Counted from the first letter of the stretch, positions 6,352-14,639 are shown. The stretch: 16,006 bases of DNA from CAYGWP01 sp964353455 (GCA_964353455.1 CAYGWP010000266.1:1-16006), one strand, 5' to 3'. Translations and numbers: made by a program. The notes: a model not told the origin generated them from the sequence alone.

Positions 6352-6420
6352 GGCGATTCGGGCAATCGTGAAAAGCTCTAGCCGCCATGCTCGCAGGGCG
6401 CCGGCACGAAAGACCACATA

Positions 6421-8295
6421 ATGTATAAGCATATAGCAATAGCACTAACGCTGATCTCGCTTGCCGTCTCATGCGCCCTCGCCGAGGCCCCGAAGCCGCC
6501 CGACGGCAAGCCGCGTCTCGTCCTGCTCGTGGCCCGCACGGACCACCCCGACAAGGACCTGGCGGCGATGACGCTGGCGTGGATGTGCAGGGACGCCGGC
6601 GTGGAGTTCGACGCGTACTACGCGGCCGACCATAAGGAGGGCGGACTCTTTGCCCCCTTCGGCAGCACGGTCATCGGCGGGCACCACGCCCTGCGAATCG
6701 CGCGGGCGTTGGCCGAGTTCCGCACGACCGTGGTTCGCCTGGACGACACGCTTCTCTTCGATACGCTTTTTCGCGGGGGCGCCGAGAAGATCATCGGGCC
6801 GCCGTCCGGCCTCCCCGCCCTGTACGTCGAGGTGGCGAAGATGCTCGGCCGCGGCGTCCCGCCCGACGCCGTTGCCTTCGAGCGCGGCGGCGCAGTCCTG
6901 CCCGCGCTGTTCCCCGAGTGTGTTTACCGCCGCGCGCTTGCCCTGCCGCTGGACCTGAAGGCCGACCAGATCCGGCAACTTAAGGAGGCAGGCGTAAGTA
7001 CGGTCTGGACCGTGGCTAAGGCGGCGGGCGACACGTCGGCCTGGCGGGCGGCGGGGCTTGAGGTCAAACCGGCCGTGAACCTGGACGTGCCCGACCCGAA
7101 CCTGGCGGTTGTCGAGAAATGGATCGGCAAGGCTGCCGCCGTTGACCTGCTGGAGCCGACGCTGGCCAGTTACCTGCTGCCGCTGTCGATCCGCGAGGAC
7201 CGGCTGATCCTTTCATACAAGGCCCGGGGCGACGGCGAGAAGCGCCGCGACCAGATGTTGCGTCTGACGGCCGACAAGGACCAGTCCTACGCCTTCGGCC
7301 GCTGGTTCGGCGACGCGCAACTGATTCCGATGGCCCAGCGTCCGATGGCGTACAACGTGGCCGAGCCGTGCCGGCACATCCTGACGGTCTTTTCGCGCCG
7401 GCCGCTGCTGTTGCCGCAGCCCACCAAGTCGTGCTTCGAACTGGAGCCCACCGATGCACAACTGGCGGCGTGGGCGAAGGAGGGGAAGATCCTCGCCACC
7501 TGGGTCCTGCACTCGGGTGAACTGTCGCACGATGACGCCGTCCTGACGTTCCAGGACTGGTCGTCCATGACGAAGGTCAAGATCGGCTCGGGCGTCCACT
7601 GGCAGCGATATCTATATGACCCCGACGCCGTGGAGGCGATGCACGTGCCCGTGGAGGAGGGCGGCGTGCTGGGGCTGGTCGAGCCGGTGCTGCACTCGGC
7701 CGGGGCGGGCATCATCTACGAGACGGCGGGCGACCCGGCCCGCATTGCGGGGCTGATGAGCGACTCGCGGAAACGCATTGCCGCCGCGGCCGGCGAGAAG
7801 AACGCGCCGCGCGGCGTGTACTGCTTCGCCGACCATCACGGGCAGGCCGATCCCAAGAAACCCGGCGACGCGCAGATCGCTCTCTGGCGGGCCGTCAAGG
7901 CCGCAGGCTTCAGTTACCTCGTTACGTCGGCCTGCCCGGGCGACAGCCGGGTACTCCTGCGCGACGGGGATTTCGTGGTACTCAGCCAGGCGGCCAGGGC
8001 CTGCAGCGGGTCGCCGTTCTTCCGTGGGTTCCCCGACACGTTTGCGGCGGTCGAGAAGAAACTCTCCGATGCCGGCAAGCCGGGGTGGATGGTCGGTGCG
8101 CTCGACAGCCCGATCCACGGCTCCCCGATCTACCTGGGGCGGCCGTACGGCGGCAAGAACCCGCAGCCGCGCATCAACGAGTACTACGATTACATCCAGA
8201 AAGGCGGCGCCACCGGCAAGGTGATCTCGGCCACGCCGCACACGATAGCCCGCTACGCCAGAATGCTCGCCGACAAGGGGCTTCCGGAAAAGTAG
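6421..8295 (+). CDS. Secreted protein of unknown function, 624 residues
   Basis: I do not recognise a family. The N-terminus is a signal peptide of about 22 residues (a Lys/His n-region, the hydrophobic IAIALTLISLAV, then an ALA-EA cleavage site), so the protein is exported. The next 120 residues look like an alternating alpha/beta fold (LVLLVART, DAYYAAD, TVIGGHH). The C-terminal third contains YCFADHHGQ, FSYLVTSACPGD and GWMVGALDSPIHG. Several of the His, Asp and Cys residues in these segments could form a catalytic or metal site, which would fit a hydrolase or deacetylase, but this is speculation. The ATG at 6421 has only a weak upstream purine stretch. The first codons are AT-rich relative to the body of the gene, which keeps the start unstructured. 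The stop codon TAG (8293-8295) lies inside a palindromic repeat. It is convergent with the oxidoreductase gene. Confidence 0.75.
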   Translation: MYKHIAIALTLISLAVSCALAEAPKPPDGKPRLVLLVARTDHPDKDLAAMTLAWMCRDAGVEFDAYYAADHKEGGLFAPFGSTVIGGHHALRIARALAEFRTTVVRLDDTLLFDTLFRGGAEKIIGPPSGLPALYVEVAKMLGRGVPPDAVAFERGGAVLPALFPECVYRRALALPLDLKADQIRQLKEAGVSTVWTVAKAAGDTSAWRAAGLEVKPAVNLDVPDPNLAVVEKWIGKAAAVDLLEPTLASYLLPLSIREDRLILSYKARGDGEKRRDQMLRLTADKDQSYAFGRWFGDAQLIPMAQRPMAYNVAEPCRHILTVFSRRPLLLPQPTKSCFELEPTDAQLAAWAKEGKILATWVLHSGELSHDDAVLTFQDWSSMTKVKIGSGVHWQRYLYDPDAVEAMHVPVEEGGVLGLVEPVLHSAGAGIIYETAGDPARIAGLMSDSRKRIAAAAGEKNAPRGVYCFADHHGQADPKKPGDAQIALWRAVKAAGFSYLVTSACPGDSRVLLRDGDFVVLSQAARACSGSPFFRGFPDTFAAVEKKLSDAGKPGWMVGALDSPIHGSPIYLGRPYGGKNPQPRINEYYDYIQKGGATGKVISATPHTIARYARMLADKGLPEK

Positions 8296-8317
8296 GCCGG
8301 GGCGCGCCCCGGCCTAC
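8292..8317. repeat. GC-rich palindromic repeat, family A, copy 2
   Basis: A perfect 26-bp palindrome, half-site GTAGGCCGGGGCG joined to its reverse complement, lies between two convergent genes. The first 22 bp are identical to 1263-1284. The left end supplies the stop codon of the upstream + strand gene. A related degenerate arm (GCCGGCGCCCCGGCTAC, 8322-8338) follows and covers the stop codon of the - strand gene. It could act as a two-way transcript end structure. Confidence 0.85.
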
Positions 8318-8334
8318 GTATGCCGGCGCCCCGG

Positions 8335-10230
8335 CTACTTACGCGGGTCGGTAAGCAACGCTTTGAACTCGTCGAGGTGTTTCTCATAGACGCCGCGCGG
8401 GTCGCAGCCGCGCCTGCGGCAGACGTACGCCGCGCGGCCGACCACCGTGCCCATCATCGCGGTCGTGTTCATCACCCGCACGGGCGCGAGGCCCACGTGC
8501 GTCGCGCTTATGTCGCGGCCGGCCATGAACAGGTTCGGCACGTTCCTTGAGTAGAAGCACCGGTAGGGGATCGGGTACGGTTTCATCAGCGTGAGTTTCC
8601 CCGGTATCGAGCCGCGCAGCCGCTCGAAGTTCGGGTCGTCGTAGGCCAGCGAGCGGAATTCCCCGCCAGGGAAGAACTTCGTGTTGTCAGGATGCGGGAA
8701 GTGCAGGTCGAAGTACCACGTCGCCGTGACGCACGCATCCGGGTATATCTTAGGCTCAAGCATATCCTGCTGGGTCAATATGACGTCGCCCAGGAGCCGC
8801 CGCGACTCGCGCTTCCCCAGGACGTATGCGACCCACTCCAGTTGCGCATCAGCGTACTTGGCGCTCGCGCGGCTGCGATTCTTCAGGAAGTCCCACGTGC
8901 CGTAGATTGCGCGGAGGTTGTGGTCGCGGATGTGCTCGGCCTCGGTGACGGGGTTGTGCGTAAAGCCGCCTTCCCAGTTCCACCCGCCGACGTATGCATA
9001 TTCGCCGAACTTCGGCGGATACTTCGGCGTCGAGACCTCCAGCGATTCCTCGGTGATCCGCAGCGCCCACGGGCACGCCGGGAACGGCGCGGGCCGGCCC
9101 GTGCGCCGCGCGGTCCAGAAGTTCGACATCCCCAGGACCATCCTGTCGCCCTTCGGCGGCGCGAGCGGCTCGCCGGTCTCATCCCGCCCCTCGCGGCCCA
9201 TGCGCCAGTCGGCGCCCGCGAGGAAACCCACCGTCCCGTCGCCGGTGCAGTCGGCGAAGAGCGTCCCGCGGAATCGCCGCTCCTCGGACGTGCGGGTGTG
9301 CCGCGCAAGCACCGCCTTGATGCGCGGCCCGTCCTTATCAACCGCAAAGACGTGCATATCAAGGAAAAGCGAAATATTCCTCTCGGCCTCGACCATGCGC
9401 CTGAGGTGCTCATCGTTTGGCCGCGCCCGCAGGCCGCCCGACGACTCCACTCCTCCGGGCGACGCCTGGATTTCCTTTATTATGTCCGCGTTGCGAGGAT
9501 ATGGACCCTGGTCGATCTTGCCGATCGGCCCCACGCGGACCTCGCTCGACGCGTTTCCGCCCAATACCGGCCGGTCCTGGATGAGCGCCACCTTGAGGTC
9601 CAGCCTCGCGGCCGCAATGGCGGCCGAGAGGCCCGCGTACCCGCCGCCGACGACCACGAGGTCGAACTCGCCCGCATCGGGCGGTGCGTCGGGGAGGCCG
9701 AGGGCCTTGCGGCGGAATGCCGCCATCGCATCGCCCTCGTTCGGCGGCAGCCACCCGGCCGGCGCATCCTTGACGAAAAGGACCGCGTCGCAGCGGCCGT
9801 CGAAACCAGTCAGGTCCCTCAGCGACAGTTGGACATGCGTGCCACGGATATCGACCGTCCCGCCGTCCTGCCAGAACCACTTGCCGTCGCCCTTCGCGCC
9901 GAAAGGTTCCGGAAGGGGCGCCCCGTCAATCACGAGTTGAAACCGCCCCGGCCCGTGCGGCGCCACCCAGTCGCGCGTCCGAACGAAAACGCGGTACTTC
10001 CCCGCGCCCGGAAACTCGACCGCCGTCGCCGCATCCTTCACCGGGACGCCCAGCCCGTGTGCCAGGAGCATCGGCGACCCCATCTGGTCCATGAATTGCT
10101 GGTCCACGACCCAGCCGCCGGTGTCCCGGAAACTCTCGGCCTCGACGAGGACGGTCTGTGCCGGCGCGGCGGCCGATGCGACGGCCGAGAGCGACGTGAG
10201 GCACAGGCCGATATAAGCGACGACACACAT
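8335..10230 (-). CDS. Secreted FAD-dependent oxidoreductase with N-terminal carbohydrate-binding-like domain
   Basis: The 631-residue protein begins at the ATG at 10230 with a signal peptide (hydrophobic YIGLCLTSLSAVASA). Residues about 24-155 form a beta-rich module that starts VLVEAESF and resembles carbohydrate-binding domains of secreted proteins. The FAD domain starts at about residue 189 with LVVVGGGYAG (191-200) and continues with GGNASSEVR (224-232) and later ADCTGDGTVGFLAGA. This is the signature of the FAD_oxidored family (PF12831), often annotated in Planctomycetota and Bacteroidota as FAD-dependent oxidoreductase or xanthan lyase. Its true substrate is unknown; oxidation of a sugar or a uronic acid is a guess. 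An upstream ATG at 10305 is in frame but would overlap the preceding gene and bury the signal peptide, so it is rejected. It is the last gene of the - strand operon, 37 bp after the zinc-ribbon gene. Confidence 0.85.
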   Translation of the reverse strand: MCVVAYIGLCLTSLSAVASAAAPAQTVLVEAESFRDTGGWVVDQQFMDQMGSPMLLAHGLGVPVKDAATAVEFPGAGKYRVFVRTRDWVAPHGPGRFQLVIDGAPLPEPFGAKGDGKWFWQDGGTVDIRGTHVQLSLRDLTGFDGRCDAVLFVKDAPAGWLPPNEGDAMAAFRRKALGLPDAPPDAGEFDLVVVGGGYAGLSAAIAAARLDLKVALIQDRPVLGGNASSEVRVGPIGKIDQGPYPRNADIIKEIQASPGGVESSGGLRARPNDEHLRRMVEAERNISLFLDMHVFAVDKDGPRIKAVLARHTRTSEERRFRGTLFADCTGDGTVGFLAGADWRMGREGRDETGEPLAPPKGDRMVLGMSNFWTARRTGRPAPFPACPWALRITEESLEVSTPKYPPKFGEYAYVGGWNWEGGFTHNPVTEAEHIRDHNLRAIYGTWDFLKNRSRASAKYADAQLEWVAYVLGKRESRRLLGDVILTQQDMLEPKIYPDACVTATWYFDLHFPHPDNTKFFPGGEFRSLAYDDPNFERLRGSIPGKLTLMKPYPIPYRCFYSRNVPNLFMAGRDISATHVGLAPVRVMNTTAMMGTVVGRAAYVCRRRGCDPRGVYEKHLDEFKALLTDPRK

Positions 10231-10267
10231 TAGGTTCTCTCTGCGGCCAGTTGCGAACGCCCAGTCC

Positions 10268-10690
10268 TTAGGGCTGGCCATAGTACACCCACCTGGACGA
10301 CTCACTGAACGCTCCGGCGCCCAGCGCGATCAAGAAGCAGACTGTGAGAACCAGATAAATGAGGCCAAAGATTCCGCCCAAGATTATTCCGACCCAGGCA
10401 TGGATCTTGCCTTTGGCTTCGGGGTTCTGCTTCGCCCGTTTCAGGCCCATGATGCCCAGCACGACCGCGGCGATTCCGAGGGGCAGGCCCACGCAAGGGA
10501 TTATCGAGAACAGGCCCAGGTAGTAGGCGGCCAGCGCCGCCTTATTCCGGTAGGGGACCAGGCGCGTGATAACGTCGTCCTGCGCCGGCGCGGGCGGCGG
10601 CGCGCCCGGAGCGGGTCCCAGACTCGCCCCGCAGCGGACGCAGGCGACGGCTTCCAGCGGGTTCTCGCACTTACATTTCGGGCAGAGCAT
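10268..10690 (-). CDS. Zinc-ribbon plus DUF4190 small membrane protein
   Basis: The 140-residue protein opens with CPKC (3-6) and CVRC (17-20), a four-cysteine zinc ribbon. A proline/alanine-rich linker follows (about 25-38), then two membrane helices (about 50-82 and 97-127). The segment GLPLGIAAVVLGIMGLKRAK and the following HAWVGIILGG are typical of DUF4190. The function of this family is unknown; the zinc ribbon is expected on the cytoplasmic side. The ATG at 10690 follows GGAGG with an eight-base spacer. It lies 45 bp after the unknown secreted gene and 37 bp before the oxidoreductase on the same strand, so it is probably part of the same operon. It is the only non-exported member of that row and could be a membrane sensor or assembly factor; that is inference. 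Confidence 0.85.
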   Translation of the reverse strand: MLCPKCKCENPLEAVACVRCGASLGPAPGAPPPAPAQDDVITRLVPYRNKAALAAYYLGLFSIIPCVGLPLGIAAVVLGIMGLKRAKQNPEAKGKIHAWVGIILGGIFGLIYLVLTVCFLIALGAGAFSESSRWVYYGQP

Positions 10691-10735
10691 GATGATCGCC
10701 TCCGTGTTACTGGTTGTTCATGCAGGGCCAACGAT

Positions 10736-11962
10736 CTACTCGGCCGCTTTCGTCCACTGCCGGCCCGCGGCCCCCCAGAGGGCATACGCGCACTTTTCGA
10801 TAAAGTAATAATCCCCCCTACACCACGGAATGTCAACGAACGTCAGAAGCCGGTCGCCGGGGAGTTCTTCGATGAATGTGGCGGCGGCCATCATGGCGCG
10901 GCCCATGTGCGGCGGGGAAACATAGTTCTCGCCGCCGATGAGACGCTCCGCGAAGGCCATGTGCCAGCCGTTTCGCGCCTCGCGGAAGGCCTGGACGCGA
11001 GCGCGGCCGGCGCCGTCGCTCAAGGCGCCGACCGCGCGGCCGACCTCGGGCGCCATGCGGCAGTATCGCGCCAGTTTGGCGATATGCAGGGTCTTTGTTG
11101 CCGACCGCGTCGCCTCAAGGATGCGGGGATTGGCTCGCTCCAGGTTCACGCGGAGTTCCAGGAGTTCCGCCGCCCGCGCCGTCGCCTTCGCCTCGGTGTC
11201 CGCGTCGGCGTTCATCCGGGCCAGGTGCGCAAGGCCGATCAGGCCCGCCAGGTCGCCGCTCAGGCGCTCGGCCTCGTCATTCACGTACGTGGTGTTTGAT
11301 ATGTCGAACTTATACGGCGAGGCAAGCAGGGCCGCGGTGCGGGCCTTGACGGCGTCCCAGTGCGTCCTGGCGGCGGCCGTATCGCCGCTCCAGCGGACGT
11401 ATGCCCAGAAGGCGTACACGCCGAACGCGTCGGCGGCCTTCGCGCGGCCCTTGATGCGGAGGCCCTCCGGAACGTCGTACCGCTCGCGCTCCCGGCCGGC
11501 CGTCCGGTCGAAGCCGTCGATGGCGTACGGCGGCGACTTGGCGAGTTGCCCGGCCAGGAACTTCCGGGCGGCGGCCGCCGTCTCGGGCTTGAGGTTCGGC
11601 AGGGCGACCGAGAGCGCGTAGAACATCTCGTCCGGATGGTCGAAGTAAGCCTCGTATCCGCTGATGCCGAGCGTGTTGTGGAATGCCTTCCACGGGAACC
11701 CCGCGAGGAACTCCGCGACGTGGGCGTCGAGTTTGGCGGCCGCGCGCTTCGCCTCGGCGGAATCGGTCTTCGCCGCAAAGTCGGGCGTTTCGCGGAGCAT
11801 GGCCTGGACGTCTGCGGCCTTGAGTTTGATCGGCTCGGCGCGGCGGTCGGCCGGGTTGTTGTCCACGACGTTCTGCCCGAATGCAACTGAGCCTCCCAGA
11901 CAAAGAGCCGCCAGAAGCAGCACGGCCGGGCAAGCCGGCCGTGGCACACCCGAGGTTCTCAT
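10736..11962 (-). CDS. Secreted helical protein of unknown function
   Basis: The 408-residue protein has a signal peptide ending AFG-Q (residue 30) and a long, helix-rich body with many Ala, Arg and aromatic residues. I do not recognise a family. The alternating helices (FWAYVRW, LAGLIGLAHLAR, LHIAKLARYCR, YYFIEKCAYALW) would suit an alpha/alpha toroid such as those of glycan lyases, but no catalytic motif is evident. The start ATG at 11962 follows AAAGGAGA, and its first bases overlap the stop codon of the propeller gene (ATGA), so translation is coupled. An in-frame extension upstream to 12256 reads against the propeller gene and is rejected. Codons 5-14 of the signal peptide are encoded by a copy of the dispersed REP-like repeat (11921-11949), which is most unusual. 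Confidence 0.75.
   Translation of the reverse strand: MRTSGVPRPACPAVLLLAALCLGGSVAFGQNVVDNNPADRRAEPIKLKAADVQAMLRETPDFAAKTDSAEAKRAAAKLDAHVAEFLAGFPWKAFHNTLGISGYEAYFDHPDEMFYALSVALPNLKPETAAAARKFLAGQLAKSPPYAIDGFDRTAGRERERYDVPEGLRIKGRAKAADAFGVYAFWAYVRWSGDTAAARTHWDAVKARTAALLASPYKFDISNTTYVNDEAERLSGDLAGLIGLAHLARMNADADTEAKATARAAELLELRVNLERANPRILEATRSATKTLHIAKLARYCRMAPEVGRAVGALSDGAGRARVQAFREARNGWHMAFAERLIGGENYVSPPHMGRAMMAAATFIEELPGDRLLTFVDIPWCRGDYYFIEKCAYALWGAAGRQWTKAAE
11921..11949 (-). repeat. REP-like repeat, family B, copy 3, inside a coding region
   Basis: These 29 bp, read on the - strand, match the first 30 bp of the family B element (right half of the 6269-6351 block) with a single missing base. 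They keep the hairpin arms CACGGCCGG and CCGGCCGTG. They encode GVPRPACPAV of a signal peptide. Confidence 0.85.
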
Positions 11963-13497
11963 GGGGCATCTCCTTTCAGGCAGATGACCTGCGACCCGGC
12001 GGTGAAATATACATATTGACCTGCGACGGATACGATCGCCTTGGCCGGGCCGTGCCACTCGTTCACGAGGCCGTAGGGCTGGCCGGCGGCGCGGGCCTTC
12101 TCGCGGCCGCCCTGGCTCTCCCAGCCGAACGTGCCCGCCCCGTAGAACCCGCCGTACGTGTCGCGCTTCCCGTAAAGGCTCCTGCACATGCCGGTGCGGA
12201 AGTTCATCGACCCGAGGTACCCCTGGTGATTGGAGAAGAGCGTCTCGGCCGAGCACGAGAGGGTCTGCGTCTCGTCGCCGATGTAGTTGAAGACCATCCA
12301 GGGCTTGTCCTTCGCGCCGGGCGGGCGGCCGGGTTCCTTCGACGGGTAGGCGTGGTTGACGAGTTCGGTGCGGCCGGTCTTGAGGTCCACCCGCGCGGGG
12401 CTGGTGTAAGGCCGGACCTCTCCGCCGCCGTCCCAGACGCCGTACGCCGTCCGCACAAATATGTACGCATCTCCACTAGCCAGATTGATGCACGGTGGCG
12501 GGTGCGGGTTGTGGAGGCCCCCCGTGTAGAGGACCGGGGCGGCCCACGGCTGCTTTCCGTCGGCGATGCGGAGGGCATAGAACGTCTGCTCCGACGGGTG
12601 CGCCCGCAGGTGCTCCAGGATAAACGCCTGCTCCTTCTCGACGTCGCCGGGCGCGGCGGGGATGTACCGCTTGTCCTGTCCGGTGAAGCCGGTCCGCCTG
12701 ACGAGCATCTCCTCGTGGGTGGTCAGCGTCCAGTGGAACTCGTGGACGGGGTTCGTTGTGATGAGCGCGAGGCCGGCCGCGACGACCGGGAAGCAGTCGC
12801 GGAGGCTGAGGCCGGCGAGTTTCTCGGATTTCCACGCGAGGCGCCCGTCGGAGACGTTCAAGCAATAGATGTGCATATCTTCGGAGCCAAAGACGACCTG
12901 CCCGCCGTCCTCGCTGACGGCGGCCGTCTGGAGGACCGGCCCTTCGGTGCGGAAGGTCCATGCGGGCGTTCCGTCGGCGGCGCGCAGGGCGTAGAAGACG
13001 CCGTCGCGCGCCCCGAACATGACGAGGCCGGCCCATGCGACCGGCGATGTCCAGATGCCTTCGCCCGCCTCGAAGGTCCACTTGAGTTTTCCCTCGGCCG
13101 CCGAGACGGCGTAGAGTTTTCGATCCATTGATCCGAAGTAGAGGACGCCGCCGTCGAGAACGGGCGAGTGTCCGACGGCCCCGCCCGCCTGGAAGACCCA
13201 CTTCTCCTGGCCGGTCTCGGCGTTCCAGGCGTACACGCGGCCCGCGTAGGTGCCCATGAAAGCAAGGCCGCCGCCGATGATGGTCTCGCACCGCGGGCCG
13301 GTGAGTTCCCGCCAGAGTTCCTTCCGCCAGACGGGTTTCAGGTCGCCGCCCGGGAACTTCGGGTAGAACCCGGACCGCTGGAGGTCTCCGTGGAGGGTCG
13401 GCCATGTCGAGCCGTCGTTCCGCGGGGGCGACTCGGCGATGGCGCCCGAGGCGAGCAGAAACACGGATGCGGCAAGTGCAAGGATTGCTCTTGTCAT
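11959..13497 (-). CDS. Secreted PQQ-like beta-propeller protein
   Basis: The 512-residue product starts at the ATG at 13497 and has a signal peptide (LALAASVFLLASGAIA, cleavage near residue 22). At least four PQQ-type blades are visible in the first half, each with the pattern G-x-x-YAW/YAL followed by xxGxxxW: RVYAWNAETGQEKW, KLYAVSAAEGKLKW, VFYALRAADGTPAW and HIYCLNVSDGRLAW. The second half is more divergent, with a long loop region and a final strand pair (YVYFTAGSQVICL). Such proteins are either quinoprotein-like enzymes or pure binding and scaffold propellers; I see no calcium or PQQ ligand set that settles this. The start overlaps the sialidase stop codon as ATGA, and the stop overlaps the next start in the same way. 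That suggests fixed-ratio production with its neighbours. A GTG at 13512 is in frame but less likely. Confidence 0.85.
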   Translation of the reverse strand: MTRAILALAASVFLLASGAIAESPPRNDGSTWPTLHGDLQRSGFYPKFPGGDLKPVWRKELWRELTGPRCETIIGGGLAFMGTYAGRVYAWNAETGQEKWVFQAGGAVGHSPVLDGGVLYFGSMDRKLYAVSAAEGKLKWTFEAGEGIWTSPVAWAGLVMFGARDGVFYALRAADGTPAWTFRTEGPVLQTAAVSEDGGQVVFGSEDMHIYCLNVSDGRLAWKSEKLAGLSLRDCFPVVAAGLALITTNPVHEFHWTLTTHEEMLVRRTGFTGQDKRYIPAAPGDVEKEQAFILEHLRAHPSEQTFYALRIADGKQPWAAPVLYTGGLHNPHPPPCINLASGDAYIFVRTAYGVWDGGGEVRPYTSPARVDLKTGRTELVNHAYPSKEPGRPPGAKDKPWMVFNYIGDETQTLSCSAETLFSNHQGYLGSMNFRTGMCRSLYGKRDTYGGFYGAGTFGWESQGGREKARAAGQPYGLVNEWHGPAKAIVSVAGQYVYFTAGSQVICLKGDAP

Positions 13498-14627
13498 GGT
13501 CCGGTCAACCACTGGAGCGAGAACCTCGCTAGCGTGATTTTCTCGTAGGCCGACTTTTCGCCGCGCTCGTACAGGCAGATTATGCGGCCGTCGGGCAGCG
13601 CGGCCAGGGCCGAGTATGCCGCGGGGCCGGCGTGAAGAAGGCCCGAGACCGGCCAGGACTTCCCCTCATCCATGGTGATGCGGACGGTCATGTGGTCGCG
13701 CTGTTTGCTCGCCGGGTTCGAGAAGACCAGGATGCCGCGGCCCGGGTCGCGCGGGTCGGCCATGCGGATGAGGGCCGCCTGGCAGACCGGCTCGACGAGG
13801 GCCGGGTCGTCGGCGGCAGGGGTCCAGGTGAGGCTGCCGTCGCGGCTGGTGGAGACGGCGCGGAGGTTGCGCCCGGAATAACTACGCATGTTCATGAGTA
13901 GAGAGCCGTCGGCGAGTTCCACGACCTGGCACTCGTTGACGTTCTCGGCTATCGTGCCGCCGAGTTTCCACGTGGCTCCGTGATCGTCGCTGTAGATGGC
14001 GTGCGACCGCCTCTTGTTGGTCTCGGCCACGTTGTGGTCGCACGGGATGACCATGCGGCCGCTCCTCAGTTGGATGCCGCAGCCGGGGCCGGTGGCGTAC
14101 CATGTCCAGTCGTCGCGCTTGGTGGTGGCGGTGATCTCGACGGGCTTGGCCCACGTGGCCCCATCGTCGGTGCTCTTGGTGATCCAGACGGTGCGAGTGC
14201 CCTTGGCGGTGCGTTTCCGGATCGCATCCTCGCTGTCCGTCCCCAGATTGTGCGTTAGGGGCAGCCAGATGGCGCCGGTGTCGCGGTCCTGGACAGGGCA
14301 GGGGTTGCCGAAGGTATTGGCCTCATCATCGGCGACGGTCTGCATGGGGAGCCACGTCGTGCCGCCGTCAAGGCTGCGCTTGAGGACCACGTCGATGTTG
14401 CCGGAGTCGCCGCGGCCCGTCTTTCGGCCCTCGCAGAAGGCAAGGATCGTTCCCTTCGCCGTCACCAGGACCGACGGGATCCGGTACGTGTTGTATCCGT
14501 CCTGGCCTGCGACGAAGACCTCGCGCTGGTCGAGGGCCGACGCGGCGGGCTGGGGCGTCACGGGTTTCTCCTCCGCAAGGCAGGCGGCGGATGCGGCAAT
14601 TACCCCCAGAATCGCGAGCAATCTCAT
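13494..14627 (-). CDS. Secreted exo-alpha-sialidase, GH33
   Basis: The 377-residue protein has a signal peptide (LLAILGVIAASAACLA) and the full six-bladed sialidase pattern. There is YRIP at 48-51 and three clear Asp boxes (SLDGGTTW 85-92, STDDGATW 152-159, SDDHGATW 213-220). Two further boxes are degenerate (261-268 and 318-325). Arg49, Arg248 (NMR) and Arg310 fit the carboxylate-binding triad, Asp74 the acid/base, and Glu232 with Tyr338 the nucleophile pair. It would release terminal sialic acids, or related nonulosonic acids, from glycans outside the cytoplasm. Two ATGs lie in a row (14630 and 14627); the second is chosen because AAGGAG at 14639-14634 is then six bases away. A group II intron begins directly behind this ribosome binding site, so the gene's original promoter has been displaced. 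It heads the - strand operon in this window. Confidence 0.88.
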   Translation of the reverse strand: MRLLAILGVIAASAACLAEEKPVTPQPAASALDQREVFVAGQDGYNTYRIPSVLVTAKGTILAFCEGRKTGRGDSGNIDVVLKRSLDGGTTWLPMQTVADDEANTFGNPCPVQDRDTGAIWLPLTHNLGTDSEDAIRKRTAKGTRTVWITKSTDDGATWAKPVEITATTKRDDWTWYATGPGCGIQLRSGRMVIPCDHNVAETNKRRSHAIYSDDHGATWKLGGTIAENVNECQVVELADGSLLMNMRSYSGRNLRAVSTSRDGSLTWTPAADDPALVEPVCQAALIRMADPRDPGRGILVFSNPASKQRDHMTVRITMDEGKSWPVSGLLHAGPAAYSALAALPDGRIICLYERGEKSAYEKITLARFSLQWLTGP

Positions 14628-14633
14628 CATGGG

Positions 14634-14639
14634 CTCCTT
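14634..14639 (-). promoter_or_regulatory. Ribosome binding site of the sialidase gene, also intron target (IBS1 candidate)
   Basis: On the - strand this is AAGGAG, six bases before the ATG at 14627. On the + strand the same six bases read CTCCTT and are the last exon bases before the intron. They are perfectly complementary to AAGGAG at 14825-14830 inside the intron. Confidence 0.65.

Noticed and set aside
4584..6365. 593-residue reading frame on the - strand
   Set aside because: It runs antisense to the four-helix membrane gene and ribF, both of which have clear protein features. It spans an intergenic inverted repeat and has a low-complexity Arg/Ala/Asp composition typical of shadow frames in high-GC DNA. 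Its first residues are a translation of the family B repeat.
8692..10233. 513-residue reading frame on the + strand
   Set aside because: It is antisense to the FAD oxidoreductase, whose FAD motifs and signal peptide are certain. The composition is Arg/Pro/Ala-rich with no recognisable domain.
11881..13131. 416-residue reading frame on the + strand
   Set aside because: It is antisense to the PQQ-like propeller and has no domain pattern of its own.
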